Source of the DNA: Beroe forskalii
Lineage: Eukaryota > Ctenophora > Nuda > Beroida > Beroidae
Reading direction: 5' to 3'
Length of the DNA: 64,000 bases
NCBI GenBank assembly: GCA_011033025.1
Contig: WFMF01000002.1
Coordinates: 806,001-870,000 of the forward strand
In this document: in pieces, positions 32,726 through 42,962 of the stretch
Position numbering within the stretch: the first letter of the stretch is position 1
How the letters are laid out: the number at the start of each line of letters is the position of its first letter
The notes under the pieces: generated by a model
What the model was told of the DNA's origin: nothing
The model's database searches: none
Seen by the model: the letters and a program-made list of their open reading frames with translations, nothing else
Program-made: the position numbers and the translations under genes

Positions 32726-33205
32726 TTTCATAAGAAAATCATGAAATTTCAGGGACAGAAATGACAACGCGAAAAATTTCAAGAAAAATGCGGGCGTCAG
32801 GGGGAGGGAGGGGTTTCTGGATTGCGGACGTTTGCGGACGAGGTGGGAAGGTTTGAAATGGCCGGAATTTTGTGGACATCCTTAATGTATGGCCCCTAAA
32901 TTAAATCCAAATATAGACATATGAAAAAATGAGATCCTGGACGTGGTTGCCTCATTCACATTACCAAAGATTTTCAGGACATGTATTTGCTTATTTGGAT
33001 AAATAGATAAATGCCACGTAACGATTTTTTTAAATCGTTGGAAAGTTTGAAAAATGCCCTAATGTCTATACGTCTTCCTGAGCTCAATTCTCAGGTTACA
33101 CCAGAAAACATTAGGTACAAAATCTCGACGTGTTTGAATTTGTTTGAATACATGCCGTTAAGTTTACATATTTCATGGAAGCAAGAACTCCAATCACCTT
33201 CATTG
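32726..33205. other. Spacer between MITE and right arm
   Basis: A 65-codon ORF at 33011-33208 (+), opening M-P-R-N-D-F-F-K-S-L, shows no known domain and runs into the right arm. No splice signals support it. Confidence 0.3.
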
Positions 33206-33920
33206 TGAAATCTTTCACTAGATAAAGTGTAAACACTTCATGTACTAAAAGAGAACACACAAAGGTGTTGTGAGTTATCACTTGACCATGGACTATTAAA
33301 CTTTACGCCATATGCATTCAACCAATTTCAAATAGGTCGAGAGAAAAAAAACAGTTTATTCTTGTCTGATTGTTGGGGATTCTTCAGAACCACTGCTGAA
33401 AGCAATAACATCATAAGTGAGACATAAAATTTAGCAATTTGCATCATTCCATACCCTAATGGTAGTGTTCGAATTGTTTAATTCATACCTGGATATGTAT
33501 CTACAATCTTTTTAACGGTGGTCCTACGCCCATAGGACCAGTACATTGTTCATGTGAGGAGTCGGAGCAAGAATAGGACCAAAATATCGAAATTTTACCT
33601 GATGGAGATAAAGCTTAGCTTTTGATTGCATTCGATTCGTATCGATGCACTGATCAATTTAGTGTATTTGATTGCCAAAATTGGATGAAAAATGACGAAG
33701 TTATGGTCATGCAAAGGGTGCTTACCATGTTTAAGGTCCCCCATTGTCAACAGGGATGATATATTCCAATCGGTGTACCCTTCTCAGCTTACAAACACAA
33801 GGCTGGACCATGAATAACAATGACGGGATCAAGCAGTTCTGGGAATTAGGATACGAGAGGTCGACAGCTGCACGAGCGTTGCAAAATTAATGAAGACTGA
33901 CTCGAGCTCTCCCTTATATA
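33206..33920 (-). repeat. Right arm of the inverted duplication, with ~200-bp extra segment
   Basis: Reverse complement of 30690-31385, starting at a TATA box (TATATAAGG read on the minus strand at 33913-33920) and running leftward. The segment at about 33640-33790, absent from the left arm, matches repeat R3 at 6860-6980. The exon-1-like block is not an open frame here. The splice donor-like GTATGAA is kept. Confidence 0.85.
33913..33920 (-). promoter_or_regulatory. TATA box of the right arm, facing the left one
   Basis: TATATAAG on the minus strand, followed by GAGCTCGAGTCA and TTTTGCAACGCTCGT exactly as in the left arm. A second, duplicated TATA region (TATATAATTATAAAG, minus) lies near 34393-34407. 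Confidence 0.5.
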
Positions 33921-34750
33921 CTCCCAGCATTGCTAGCCATGCTGACAGTCAACCGGCACCCACGTACGAGTGAGCAAATAATTAGGGAATAAAGAACTGT
34001 AAGCAGACAATAGAAAAACCCACCGAATCATGGAATGGATGATCTCATGGTCACAGACAATAGAAAAACCCACCGAATCATGGAATGGATGATCTCATGG
34101 TCACAGACAATAGAAAAACCCACCGAATCATGGAATGGATGATCTCATGGTCACAGACAATAGAAAAACCCACCGAATCATGGAATGGATGATCTCATGG
34201 TCACAGACAATCGAAAAACCCACCGAATCATGGAATGGATGATCTCATGGTCACGTGCGTGGCTTTAACTCATTTGCTGCTGTATACTAATATACACTCA
34301 GATAAAATAGGCGGTCGTAACGGCGTCATCTACATTAAGTGAGCTCCAAATTGTTGAAAATAAACTGCCTATTTTCTCTCCCAACACGCCCCCCTTTATA
34401 ATTATATACTCCCAGCATTGCTAGCCATGCTAACAGCCAACCAGCAACCGCGTACAAGTGAGTTAACAAGGGAGCATCATGGAATGGATGATCTAATGGT
34501 CACTTGTGCGGCTATAACAAAAGCAAACACATCGAATCAAAATTTCACGGTTTAACAAACGACCCATCAAACAAAAGAGCATCAGCCATCATGGAATGTA
34601 TGATCTCATGCTCACGTGCGTGGCTTTAACTCATTTGCTGCTGTATACTAATATACACTCAGATAAAATAGGCGGTCGTAACGGCGTCATCTACATTAAG
34701 TGAGCTCCGAATTGCTGAAAATGAAGTGCCTATTTTCTCTCATTAGCCCC
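33921..34750 (-). repeat. Duplicated upstream region of the right arm
   Basis: CCCAGCATTGCTAGCCATGC occurs near 33922 and 34410. GTGCGTGGCTTTAACTCATT through ACGGCGTCATCTACATTAAG occurs at about 34254-34355 and 34615-34715. The upstream unit therefore exists twice, about 360-490 bp apart, with the 50-bp array only in the first. GTATACTAATATAC is a palindrome in both copies. Confidence 0.8.
34004..34253. promoter_or_regulatory. Five 50-bp repeats upstream of the right-arm TATA box
   Basis: Five nearly identical units start CAGACAATAGAAAAACCCAC and contain ATCATGGAATGGATGATCTC. On the minus strand they read GATCATCCATTCCATGATTC, then GGTGGGT, sharing TCCATTCC and TGGGT with the array upstream of the left arm. 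Only one base differs in the last unit. Single diverged copies lie near 34475 and 34590. Confidence 0.6.
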
Positions 34751-34754
34751 CCCC

Positions 34755-35110
34755 CCCCCCCGTTTACCCCCCCGTTTACAGCCCCGTAAACCACCCCGTA
34801 AACCACCCTGCAAACCACCCTGCAAACCACCCTGCAAACCACCCTGCAAACCACCCTGCAAACCAAACCATCCTCAAAGATTTCGCCCCCCTCCTCCCCC
34901 TACGGGGGAGGAGGACGTAAGACTGAAGAGCCATGATCAACAATCACATCACGTGACACTATTTATTAGCACGTGTTCTGTCACATGAGGTAATCAAATG
35001 CTCACAATATTCACGCTCAAACACAAGAGAATCTCTTGTTAGTGATTATACACTTAAAATCTACCATCTCTAGTATAAACATATTTTACTTGCGACATGT
35101 CGCAAAAAAG
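34755..35110 (+). repeat. Dispersed repeat family R5, copy 2
   Basis: It starts after a C14 run with GTTTACAGCCCCGTAAACCA, then six or more ACCACCCTGCAAACC units, CATCCTCAAAGATTTCGCCC, the CCTACGGGGGAGGAGG palindrome and, at 35020, ACACAAGAGAATCTCTTGTT. These blocks are the reverse complement of 19780-20176, but the palindrome and the CAAGAGA block have exchanged relative positions. Confidence 0.7.
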
Positions 35111-35277
35111 GATGATCGCTGCGGTCACCCTTGAAACATATGACCCTTAAACATATTATGTTTAATTTGAAAAAATCTTTAAAAAAAATATGACTTCTTC
35201 CCAGAGGTCAACATGAAACATATGACCATTGGGGCTCTGGATTGACTGTACCTGTTCAATTTGATTTCTTTAAGTGC

Positions 35278-35540
35278 CTGTTTTTTGATTTGAGTGACAG
35301 TAGGGTTCTAGACAGGTTGACTATTGGTCCTCCTACCTGTTTGATTTGAAATTCCAAAAATATCACTCAAGATTTCTTGATTTTAGTACCTGTTTGATTT
35401 GAAAGCTACAGCTATATCAAATTACTGTTTTTTGATTTGAGTGACAGTAGGGTTCTAGACAGGTTGACTATTGGTCCTCCTACCTGTTTGATTTGAAATT
35501 CCAAAAATATCACTCAAGATTTCTTGATTTTCAAGAAATA
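35278..35540 (+). repeat. Tandem duplication, unit ~147 bp
   Basis: TTTTTTGATTTGAGTGACAG through ATCACTCAAGATTTCTTGAT occurs at 35278 and again at 35425. The block ACCTGTTTGATTTGAAA also matches, inverted, sequence near 19840. Confidence 0.85.
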
Positions 35541-35899
35541 AACTCTGACACACGGCAGCAAAAGATATGAAACATAACGAAACAAAATCATAAAGTGGAC
35601 CACAAGTCTGTGTTATCGTTTTTATGATCCCGAGACTGGGGATACAGATTACATCCCTGCTTCCACCAGATATAGAGGTGATATTATATAATATTTTTAG
35701 AAATTTTTATCTTGCGTTAATAATAACAAATATACTGTTAATGCAGAAATGAGGGATTCCCTTAAAATTGTGAAAAGGTCGAAAAAGTTGTGATATTGCT
35801 TAAAAATTTAAAGGGAAATGCTCGAAACGTTAGGGAAAAGGTCGCTTGAAGAGTCTGCAGTGGGTTTCTCTGATTTCTGAGGCACGGGAGGTTTGTTCA
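35541..35899. other. No gene seen
   Basis: AT-rich spacer. No exon recognised. Confidence 0.35.
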
Positions 35900-36430
35900 G
35901 GTGTGCGTTATGAGTGGAGAGGGGTGTGCTTTGAGTTGACAGGGATCTGTTATGAGTTGAGAGACGTGTGTTATGAGTGGAGAGAGGTATAATATGAGTG
36001 GCGGGGGTGTGTTACGAGTGGAGAGGGGTGTGTTATGAGTTGAGAGGGGAGTGTTAGGCGGTTTCATCATTCCGCGTCGATCGAATGGAGTGATCAAATG
36101 AAAAACGCACACAATAAACTTTCTGACTTTCACGATGACGTATTGACGTCTGCGCAAAACAGCAAGCGCCTGCAATTGTTTGCGTTTTCATTTGATTGAT
36201 TCATTCAATCGACGCGGAACGATTCAGGTGCCTGATGAGTGGAGAGGGGTGTGTTATGAGTGGAGAGGGGTGTGTTATGAGTTGAGTGGGGGGGTGTTAT
36301 GAGTTGAGAGGGGTGCGTTATGAGTTGAGAAGGGTGTTGTATGAGTGGATAGAGGTATAATATGAGTGGAGAGGGGTGGATTACGAGTTGATAGGGGTAT
36401 GTTATGAGTTGAAAGGGGTGTGTTACCCGT
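35900..36430. repeat. ~20-bp minisatellite GTGTTATGAGTGGAGAGGGG
   Basis: Around 20 degenerate copies, alternating GAGTGGAGA and GAGTTGAGA forms, interrupted by a MITE at 36057-36232. The minus-strand ORF with repeated ITHxSQL motifs is a translation of this array. Confidence 0.9.
36057..36232. mobile_element. 176-bp MITE inserted in the minisatellite
   Basis: The left GGCGGTTTCATCATTCCGCG then TCGATCGAATG, and the right CATTCAATCGA then CGCGGAACGATTCAGGTGCC, are inverted repeats of about 50 bp. TA precedes the left end, and T(G)A follows the right. The TCGATCGAATGGA block also resembles the MITE at 42728-42960, so the two are probably related families. Confidence 0.72.
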
Positions 36431-37230
36431 AAATAAGCCTATCAAACTCCTAAGAAAGTCTTGATGCCAGTCGCACTCCTAAGAAAGCCCGTCACACTCC
36501 TCAGTTACCCTCAGTTAGCATATTTAAATTACTATTTTGTCGCAAAGTAGAGGAAAATCAAAATTCTATCAAAAGATTATCGAAAACCATGCCAATCATA
36601 AATATCACCCCTCTGATGTATGATTAACCGGGCTCCAAATTAAAATTCCTAACTTAGTTCTTTCAGTAAATTTGGTCAGTTTCAAAGGTTAAATCATTTC
36701 AGATTCAAAAAATTACACTTTAACCTTTGAAAAAGAACAGAAAGTTTTAAAATCGATTATTCCCTCCCGTGGCTCAAACTCCAGTGTGATAATTATCGAT
36801 CTATCACTCCTTTGTAGAACTACTGTACAGTGGCGGAATAATAGAGAAGAATATCGTTAAATAAATTGTTGATTTTATGAAAGAGCACTCGAAAATCTAT
36901 AAAAACGTTGAATTCAGAAGAGGGTCGTCAGACCCGAGTGGGAGGGAGAACTGTTTTGTCGGGTACAATTAACAAACTCATGGATCGTGTGATATCGAAA
37001 ATTGTCAAACTCAGCTGACGCCTCGTGTGATAATTTTCGATATCCCATTCGTTTGTTAATCGCCCAATATACAACGGCAAAATTAACCAAAAATCTGCCG
37101 AGTTGCTTCCTGGTAAAAAGATATTTCAAATGTTCATTATGTAATCATAAGTATAATTTAGATATGGAATATGCTTAATATGGCTCCAAGTATTCATAAT
37201 GCTCATAAGGATTATTATATGGCTACTGAG
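36431..37230. other. No gene seen; one palindrome
   Basis: A fold-back segment at about 36983-37045 (GATATCGAAAATTGTCA ... TGATAATTTTCGATATC around ACGCCTCGTG) resembles the hairpins at 19.1 kb. Otherwise AT-rich, no gene. Confidence 0.5.
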
Positions 37231-38227
37231 GGACATAATTATCACGGACTTAAAATTTTACGGACATTAATATTCACGCTCGATCCTGCCACTTCAAATT
37301 TCAAGAAAATCTCGAAATTTTCGGTTCGATTTTTTCCATTTTTACAACGATTTGAATACTTGATTTCAAGATTTTTTCAATATATTTCGTTGATTAGGGC
37401 ATAGATCCGTTTGCCACTTTGTCCAGGCACCAGTCTAATGCAGGTCTAGCGCCGGTTTAATGCAGGTCTAACGCCAGTCTAGTGCAGGTCTAATGCAGCG
37501 CTTAACCAGCGCTGGAAAAACAGCGCCAAACATTCATGAAAAGACGTCAAACCTGCATAATTTAATCGGCGCCAAATCTGTATGAAATGCATTAGTAATA
37601 TTGAGATAGCATCCGAGGTGCATTGGACCAGCTCTGCACCAGCGCTGGACCTGCACCAAACCGGCGCTAGACCTGCATTAGAGTGGAACTAGACTGGCAC
37701 AAGACCTGCATTAAACCGGCGCTAGACCTGCATTGCACCAGCGCTGTACCCGCGCTCAACCGGCGCTGGATCTGCACCAAACCGGCGCTAGACCTGCATT
37801 AGAGTGGCACAGGACCTGCATTAGACTGGCGCTGGCCCCGCGCTAAACCGGCGCCAAACCTGCATTAGACCTGCACTAGACTGGCGTTAGACCTGCATTA
37901 AACCGGCGCTAGACCTGCATTAAACTGGCGCCTGGACAAAGTGGCAAACGGATCTATGCCCAATTAATATGATAAATTTCCATATAGCAGGTTCTAAGCA
38001 TAAAAAGAAGTATAATTTCCTTAAAAATTTTGTTATTGCGTTTAAAGAGATAAAAGTCAGAAATTTTGCGTCTCTACCATAGAAATTTTAGTAAGAAATA
38101 CCGGACTTAATTTTCACGGACCTGAAAATCACGGGCAATAGTATCACGGACAAAATTTTCACGGACATTAATATTCACGCTGATGTGCTTAGCTGCGTGA
38201 TTTTAATGTACGTGTTAATTATGTCCG
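37231..38227. mobile_element. ~1-kb TIR element with CACGGACA motifs, host to a nested palindrome
   Basis: The left end GGACATAATTATCACGGACT and right end (inverted) CGGACATAATTAACACGTAC match over about 30 bp. CACGGAC/GTCCGTG motifs are repeated at 37230-37290 and 38100-38200. The interior is largely occupied by the separate inverted-repeat element at 37397-37961. No ORF of note and no certain target duplication. Confidence 0.55.
37397..37961. mobile_element. 565-bp palindromic element with perfect 32-bp TIRs and a 12/24-bp array
   Basis: The ends 37397-37428 (GGGCATAGATCCGTTTGCCA...) and 37930-37961 are perfect inverted copies over 32 bp. The interior consists of GGCGCTAGACCTGCATTAAA units. 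Near the left they run as GCAGGTCTAGCGCC and near the right as the reverse complement, so the whole element can fold on itself. A central ~100 bp (about 37510-37610) is unique. No clear target duplication was found. Confidence 0.85.
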
Positions 38228-38950
38228 ATAAGGTATACCTCTTAGTTTCATGACCTCTAAGTTTCATGACAAAAACTGCTCCTTATCCAAAGACCAAAAG
38301 ATTTGACCATCATTCGATGAAAATTGCATTTCTATGGAGATCTCAAATCTTGAAAAAAACTGATACAAAAGATTTGACCATCATTCGATGAAAATTGCAT
38401 TTCTATGGAGATCTCAAATCTTGAAAAAAACTGAATACGAAATTTTCACCCTCCTAGTTTCTGTAGACTGTAAGTGTAGGATAAAACATATTTTCAAGAT
38501 TTTTGCGTGGACGAATATACGATTTTTTTTTCGTAAAGTGGGCTAAAAGTGTAAAAAATGGCAATTTCCAATATTTCTATAGTCCTAATCATATTTCAAT
38601 ACTAGCCAAACTGTGTTCGTTAGGTATTCAGTTTCGCTGAACATGAATCATTAAAATGATTATCAATTATAACATGCTAAAGTAAAGAACTTTGTTTCAG
38701 CTATCTGGAGGGGGGGGGAGGGGTCGAGCCATGATTACGTAATATTTGCCAAAAGAGGGGGGGGGTTGGCCGAGACGAGGGGAAAATGCCCAAAAAAATG
38801 ATTACGTAATATGTGAACGATCCCTATAGCCTTCTTTAAATTAATTGTTTCCCTTAATTATTTACGGTCGTTCGAGCGAAAGTCGGTGATGCAAGTGCTC
38901 AAAATCAAATGCGCGAAGACACATGTATCAAAACGTACACCATCTACCTA
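38228..38950. other. No gene; ~70-bp tandem duplication and G-rich tract
   Basis: AAAGATTTGACCATCATTCG through CTCAAATCTTGAAAAAAACT is duplicated at 38296 and 38366. GATTACGTAATAT occurs twice (38735 and 38800) around G9-type runs at 38709-38765. Confidence 0.7.
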
Positions 38951-40325
38951 ATCATATTCTTGTACAATGGGATAGAATATGATGATTAATTGATATCTGT
39001 CCATTCTGAGGTCCATCAATGAAATTCTCCCAATTTTTCGATTCCAAGGTGCTATTTTGCGCTGCTTGCAGTATTGGAAAGTCAGCAGGTGCGAGGCAGA
39101 AGCTCTTATCGGACCAGAGAATCTTCATCAAAAGTGCAAGGAAGCACCAGGATAAGCAGTAAGTACCGACCAAAGAACCATCAGCAGGAGCAGTCAATCC
39201 TGAAAACGTATGATACATGAGTTTTCACAACTAATTAACCATCAATGATTATTAATCAGACCATTCAGAATTCACTTAAATTTTTCCAGTTTCTGATCCC
39301 GACCTGCTAATGATTATCATGGTTTACCTGTTGGATTGTATCGCATTGAAAAGGTCTGCAGGTCAGCAGCTGTGGGGCAGTGCTCAGTAGCACCTATCAG
39401 ATCAGGGAACCTTCTTCAGCAGTTCAAGTCTATGAGTAGACAGGAGTAGGCAAACCTGGACACGTTTTTCAATTACATGAGTTTGAACAAGTTATTGACA
39501 ACCGTCAACCTTCAACTCATACAATGAAATGGAAATGTGATTACTGCATTATTTAGTATCTGTCCATTCTATGGTGCTGGTAGTAGGGGTAGCCCATGTA
39601 TCAATTTTGAGATACTTGTTGCCTCCCTTGACATGGGTTTAACTCAATCATACCCTCACACAGTATGGTAGTATAGTGGACTCCATCATATATGATGGAG
39701 TCCACACCTCGAATAACCTGATACATGAAGGATCATGGGCATTTGAGGTCAAAATTGTTTTTATTTAGCTCCTTGTTTGCCAACCCCATCAAGTCACTTA
39801 TTTCAACATTCAAAACATATTTATGAAATCTAGCACTGTTTACCTGTTGCTCTGTTGGATTGCATTGTGTTGAAAAGGTCTGCATGTGTGGTAGGTACTT
39901 AGTAACTTGTTTGTGATCAGGAAACCTACTTCAGCAGTTCACTGAAGTATCAGACAGGAGACAGGAGTAGACAAACCTGGACAGGTATTACAGTTACATG
40001 AGTTTTAACAAATTAATGACCATCAACCTTATAGTTACAATGAATTAATGACATATTCAATATCTGGCAATATTGAAATCTTAAATCTTTCCAGTTTCTT
40101 ATCTCGAAATGTTACTCCATGATTATTATAGTTAACCTGTTGCATTGTATTGTATTCAACTGCAAGTACTGCAGCTGCAAGCGGTAGGTAATTTGAAGCT
40201 CACATCATATCAGGGAACCTTCTTCAGCAGTTCAAGGAAGCACCAGCAGACAGGAGTAGGCAAGTCTGGACATGTACTACCTACACGGGCTATAACAACT
40301 TAACAACCATTAAACTTTTAAATGA
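38951..40325. repeat. Four diverged tandem copies of a ~170-bp block
   Basis: Copies at about 39060-39230, 39345-39510, 39860-40040 and 40140-40320 share TGCAGGTCAGCAGC-type sequence, CAGGGAACCTTCTTCAGCAG, GACAGGAGTAGGCAAACCTG and ACATGAGTTTTAACAA. Spacers also share AACCTGTTG and CCAGTTTCT blocks. The 88-codon minus ORF in the first copy is not kept open in the others, so I treat it as non-coding. Confidence 0.75.
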
Positions 40326-41150
40326 AATAACAACTTTCAATTGTAACTATAAGAGCTTTTCAGGGAATTTTTGAGTAATGCTGCCTTCAGTGCAGAGCAT
40401 GAATTGTTGTTAATTTAAATTTGTTCATGTCCAAATAAGGGAGCTAGCTTGCATTTATGAAAGGGTTAATTTTTATGCAACAAACCTGGTTTCACTATGT
40501 CATGTGGATGAAGTGGATGCAATAATTGCCTCAATCTCTAAAATGAAAGAGTCTTGAATGGTCTATATATTTTCTGGGACATTGCATTATTGTGTTATGA
40601 AAAATGTGCCAAAAGGGCTCAGTTGGAGAAGCAACAGTTAACATTTAGTCAGAAAAAATCCATTTATAAAATAAGAATTTTAAAACATAATTCAAGAAGA
40701 AATTCAGTTGAATCATTTGTCACAAATAATAATTTGATTTATAAAAATAATTCATAATAGCCCAATTTCAAAGATAATGAGCTCTATAATTGCAATCAAT
40801 TAACAACATAAAAATAATTCTGATTTATAGTTTCAAAAATAAATTCATATGGATAGCCAATAATTAAAAAGATTTCCATTTAATAAGACATTTAAGATCC
40901 ATTCAACAGAATACTTTATTCATAAAAATTGATGTTCATGGAGAAAATTTCTTTTATTTCAAATAAGTAATTACTAGAAATAAATAATTAAAAATGATTT
41001 ATAGAATTTAGATTTGTCAGGATTTAAGATCTGCGCGTTCAACGGAAAACATTTATTTCTAAACAAGTGCCCATAGTTCATCAGAAAATAATTCTACGGC
41101 CGTTTCACCGAATTAATTTGAGTAATTACTGCTATGCGGCAAAATACAAA
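40326..41150. other. AT-rich, no gene seen
   Basis: Very AT-rich with many AATAATT runs. A 67-codon ORF at 40554 has no domain. Confidence 0.4.
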
Positions 41151-42360
41151 AATTTTTATCTGAAATAATTTGTCAGATTCCTTCTCAGCCACTGCAGTGG
41201 CGCGCCAAAAATTTTACATAACGAGCGCCTCGGCCACAGCAGCTGTGTGCAAACGACGGCCAAAATATTTATGCTGAAATTAATTATGGAAGCGAGGAGG
41301 ATCAAAAATTTTATGTGAAATAAAGTGATCCTTCTCGACCACCCGTATCCCTGCTCAAAATTTTTACATAAAAATTTTTGATCCTCCTCGGCCACGAGGT
41401 TATCTAGCGCAGCGCCATAAAAAATTTTTGCAAAATTTTTTATGTAAAAAAAAGTAGCCTGCTCGGCCCGCCCTGTGCAAACACCTATGCAGGGCGCGGC
41501 GCGCTCTCTGTGGCTTTAGCTCGCGCGACGCGCTTCCCCAGCGACCCGTAGGGAAGTGCGCGGCGCGTACATACACCTATGCGGGCTTAGGAAGGAAAAC
41601 GCGCGCCGCGCTTGATCCAAACCTTTCCCTAACCAGGGGCGCGGCGTCGCGTCGTCACATTGGAGCAAGGCGCGCGCGCGCGCAAAACTAGGGATCGTGG
41701 TTAGAGCAACTCCAAACCGTTTTGCGTTCCTCAGCCTGCATAGGTGTGTGTAAGCGCCGCGCCACGCGCCAGCACGCTTCCCTACGGGAAGCGCGCCGCG
41801 GCGCCGCGCGACGATAACAGGGGCATTCGTGTTTAGCAGTTGCTTTCCTAAGCCCGCATAGGTGCGTGTACGCGCCGCGCGCTCCCCCTTACGCAAGCTT
41901 CCTCCAGGACAGTCCGTAGAGGCGGCGCGCGCGCGTCACCTATGCGGGCTTAGGAAGTTTAGCAGCGTTTTGCGACGCGACATCCCTGGTTAGGGGACTT
42001 GGGCCGGGGAAGCACGTATACTGTATACTGTACACTCATGTTCGCATGTTGCACTGCGTGCGGCGCTTCCCTAACCGCGCGCTTCCCCAACAGCGCGCTT
42101 CCCTAACTGCGAAGCACTAGCTTTGACACCATTTTGTACTTCTGCATGTTTGAAATTGTTAAATTCTCAATAACTCAGTGGTAAACACTTTTTAATAATT
42201 TATTCATATTTGAATCATAAGTCCTGATTTTTGGAGATATTCTTTTTGAAAATTTCTGGTTAAATGTAAAATGACTTATCTGGCATGTTCCTAAGCCCGC
42301 ATAGGTGTGTGTACGCGCCGCGCGCTTCCCTACGGGAAGCGCGCCGCGCGAGCCACACAG
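41151..42360. repeat. CpG-rich dispersed repeat cluster (CCTAAGCCCGCATAGGTGTG family)
   Basis: Units combine CTAAGCCCGCATAGGTGTGT, GTACGCGCCGCGCGCTTCCC and the palindrome GCTTCCCTACGGGAAGC. Copies, in both orientations, lie at about 41535-41600, 41725-41810, 41845-41890, 41905-41955 and 42285-42355, with one more at 63595-63645. CpG is retained at high density. The 126-codon minus ORF is a by-product. Left of 41470, AAAATTTTTATGT blocks also repeat. Confidence 0.8.
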
Positions 42361-42446
42361 GGATATACGTGTTTAGCAATCTGGCATGGTGTTTTTTATT
42401 TATTTTTATTAGTTTTAGTTTTTACCATTTGAGGTTTTCATTAAAG

Positions 42447-42535
42447 CTAGTTTTTGCAAAATATGGCTAAAGTTGAAATTGGTCTATAGTTTTCTATATC
42501 TCCTTTGTTTCCTTTTTTGTTTCCTTTTTTAATCA
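42447..42535 (-). pseudogene. Short remnant of a LINE reverse transcriptase
   Basis: The minus strand reads K-K-G-N-K-G-D-I-E-N-Y-R-P-I-S-T-L-A-I-F-C-K. The pattern K-G-(D/N)-x-x-D-x-x-N-Y-R-P-I-S-L-L-x-x-x-x-K is the start of the non-LTR reverse transcriptase domain. A polylysine/glycine repeat precedes it (GGAAACAAAAAAGGAAACAA on the minus strand). Nothing else of the element is recognisable nearby. The clade cannot be set from about 20 residues. Confidence 0.5.
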
Positions 42536-42725
42536 TAACTTTATAATAGCAGATCGGTAATTTTGTGGCAGAATGCAAGCTTATACCTGTATGTATATTA
42601 TGATGTAATGAGCCTGCCTGTATGTTATTTAGTATTGGTACCTGCTTGTGCATGTGGTACAATGTTCATTTTTTAAACTTATTGTTGTATTTCGAGTACC
42701 TTGTTAGGGTGCATGATGAAAGAAT
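42536..42725. other. Spacer
   Basis: No gene seen. Possibly more decayed LINE sequence. Confidence 0.3.
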
Positions 42726-42727
42726 TA

Positions 42728-42960
42728 GGCGCCTGTAACGTTCGTCGGTCGATCGAATGGAATTGGTCGATTGATCAACTTCACTTGATTGACTGATGTG
42801 CTTTAAATAGAAAATCTTTGAGCTAGTGGGGAAACAACTAAATATTGCTCATTTAAACACGATTCAAGTCATTAGATACCAGTAAAACACATCATTCGTT
42901 CTGATGGAATTGATCGATCGACCAATTCCATTCGATTGACCGACGAACGTTACGGGCGCC
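42728..42960. mobile_element. 233-bp MITE with ~50-bp TIRs and TA target site
   Basis: The left GGCGCCTGTAACGTTCGTCG then GTCGATCGAATGGAATTGG pairs with the right inverted copy with only a few mismatches. TA is found at 42726-42727 and 42961-42962. Tc1/mariner-like by target. Related in its TCGATCGAATGGA block to the MITE at 36057. Confidence 0.85.
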
Positions 42961-42962
42961 TA

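Noticed and set aside
34004-34253. CRISPR array
   Set aside because: Five 50-bp repeats are contiguous with no unique spacers, and the context is an animal genome.
38952-39218. 88-codon minus ORF with acceptor-like TTTTCAG, possibly an exon
   Set aside because: Three other diverged tandem copies of the same block do not keep the frame, so selection for a protein is not supported.
41516-41896. 126-codon minus ORF
   Set aside because: It lies entirely in CpG-rich repeat copies of alternating orientation; no domain.
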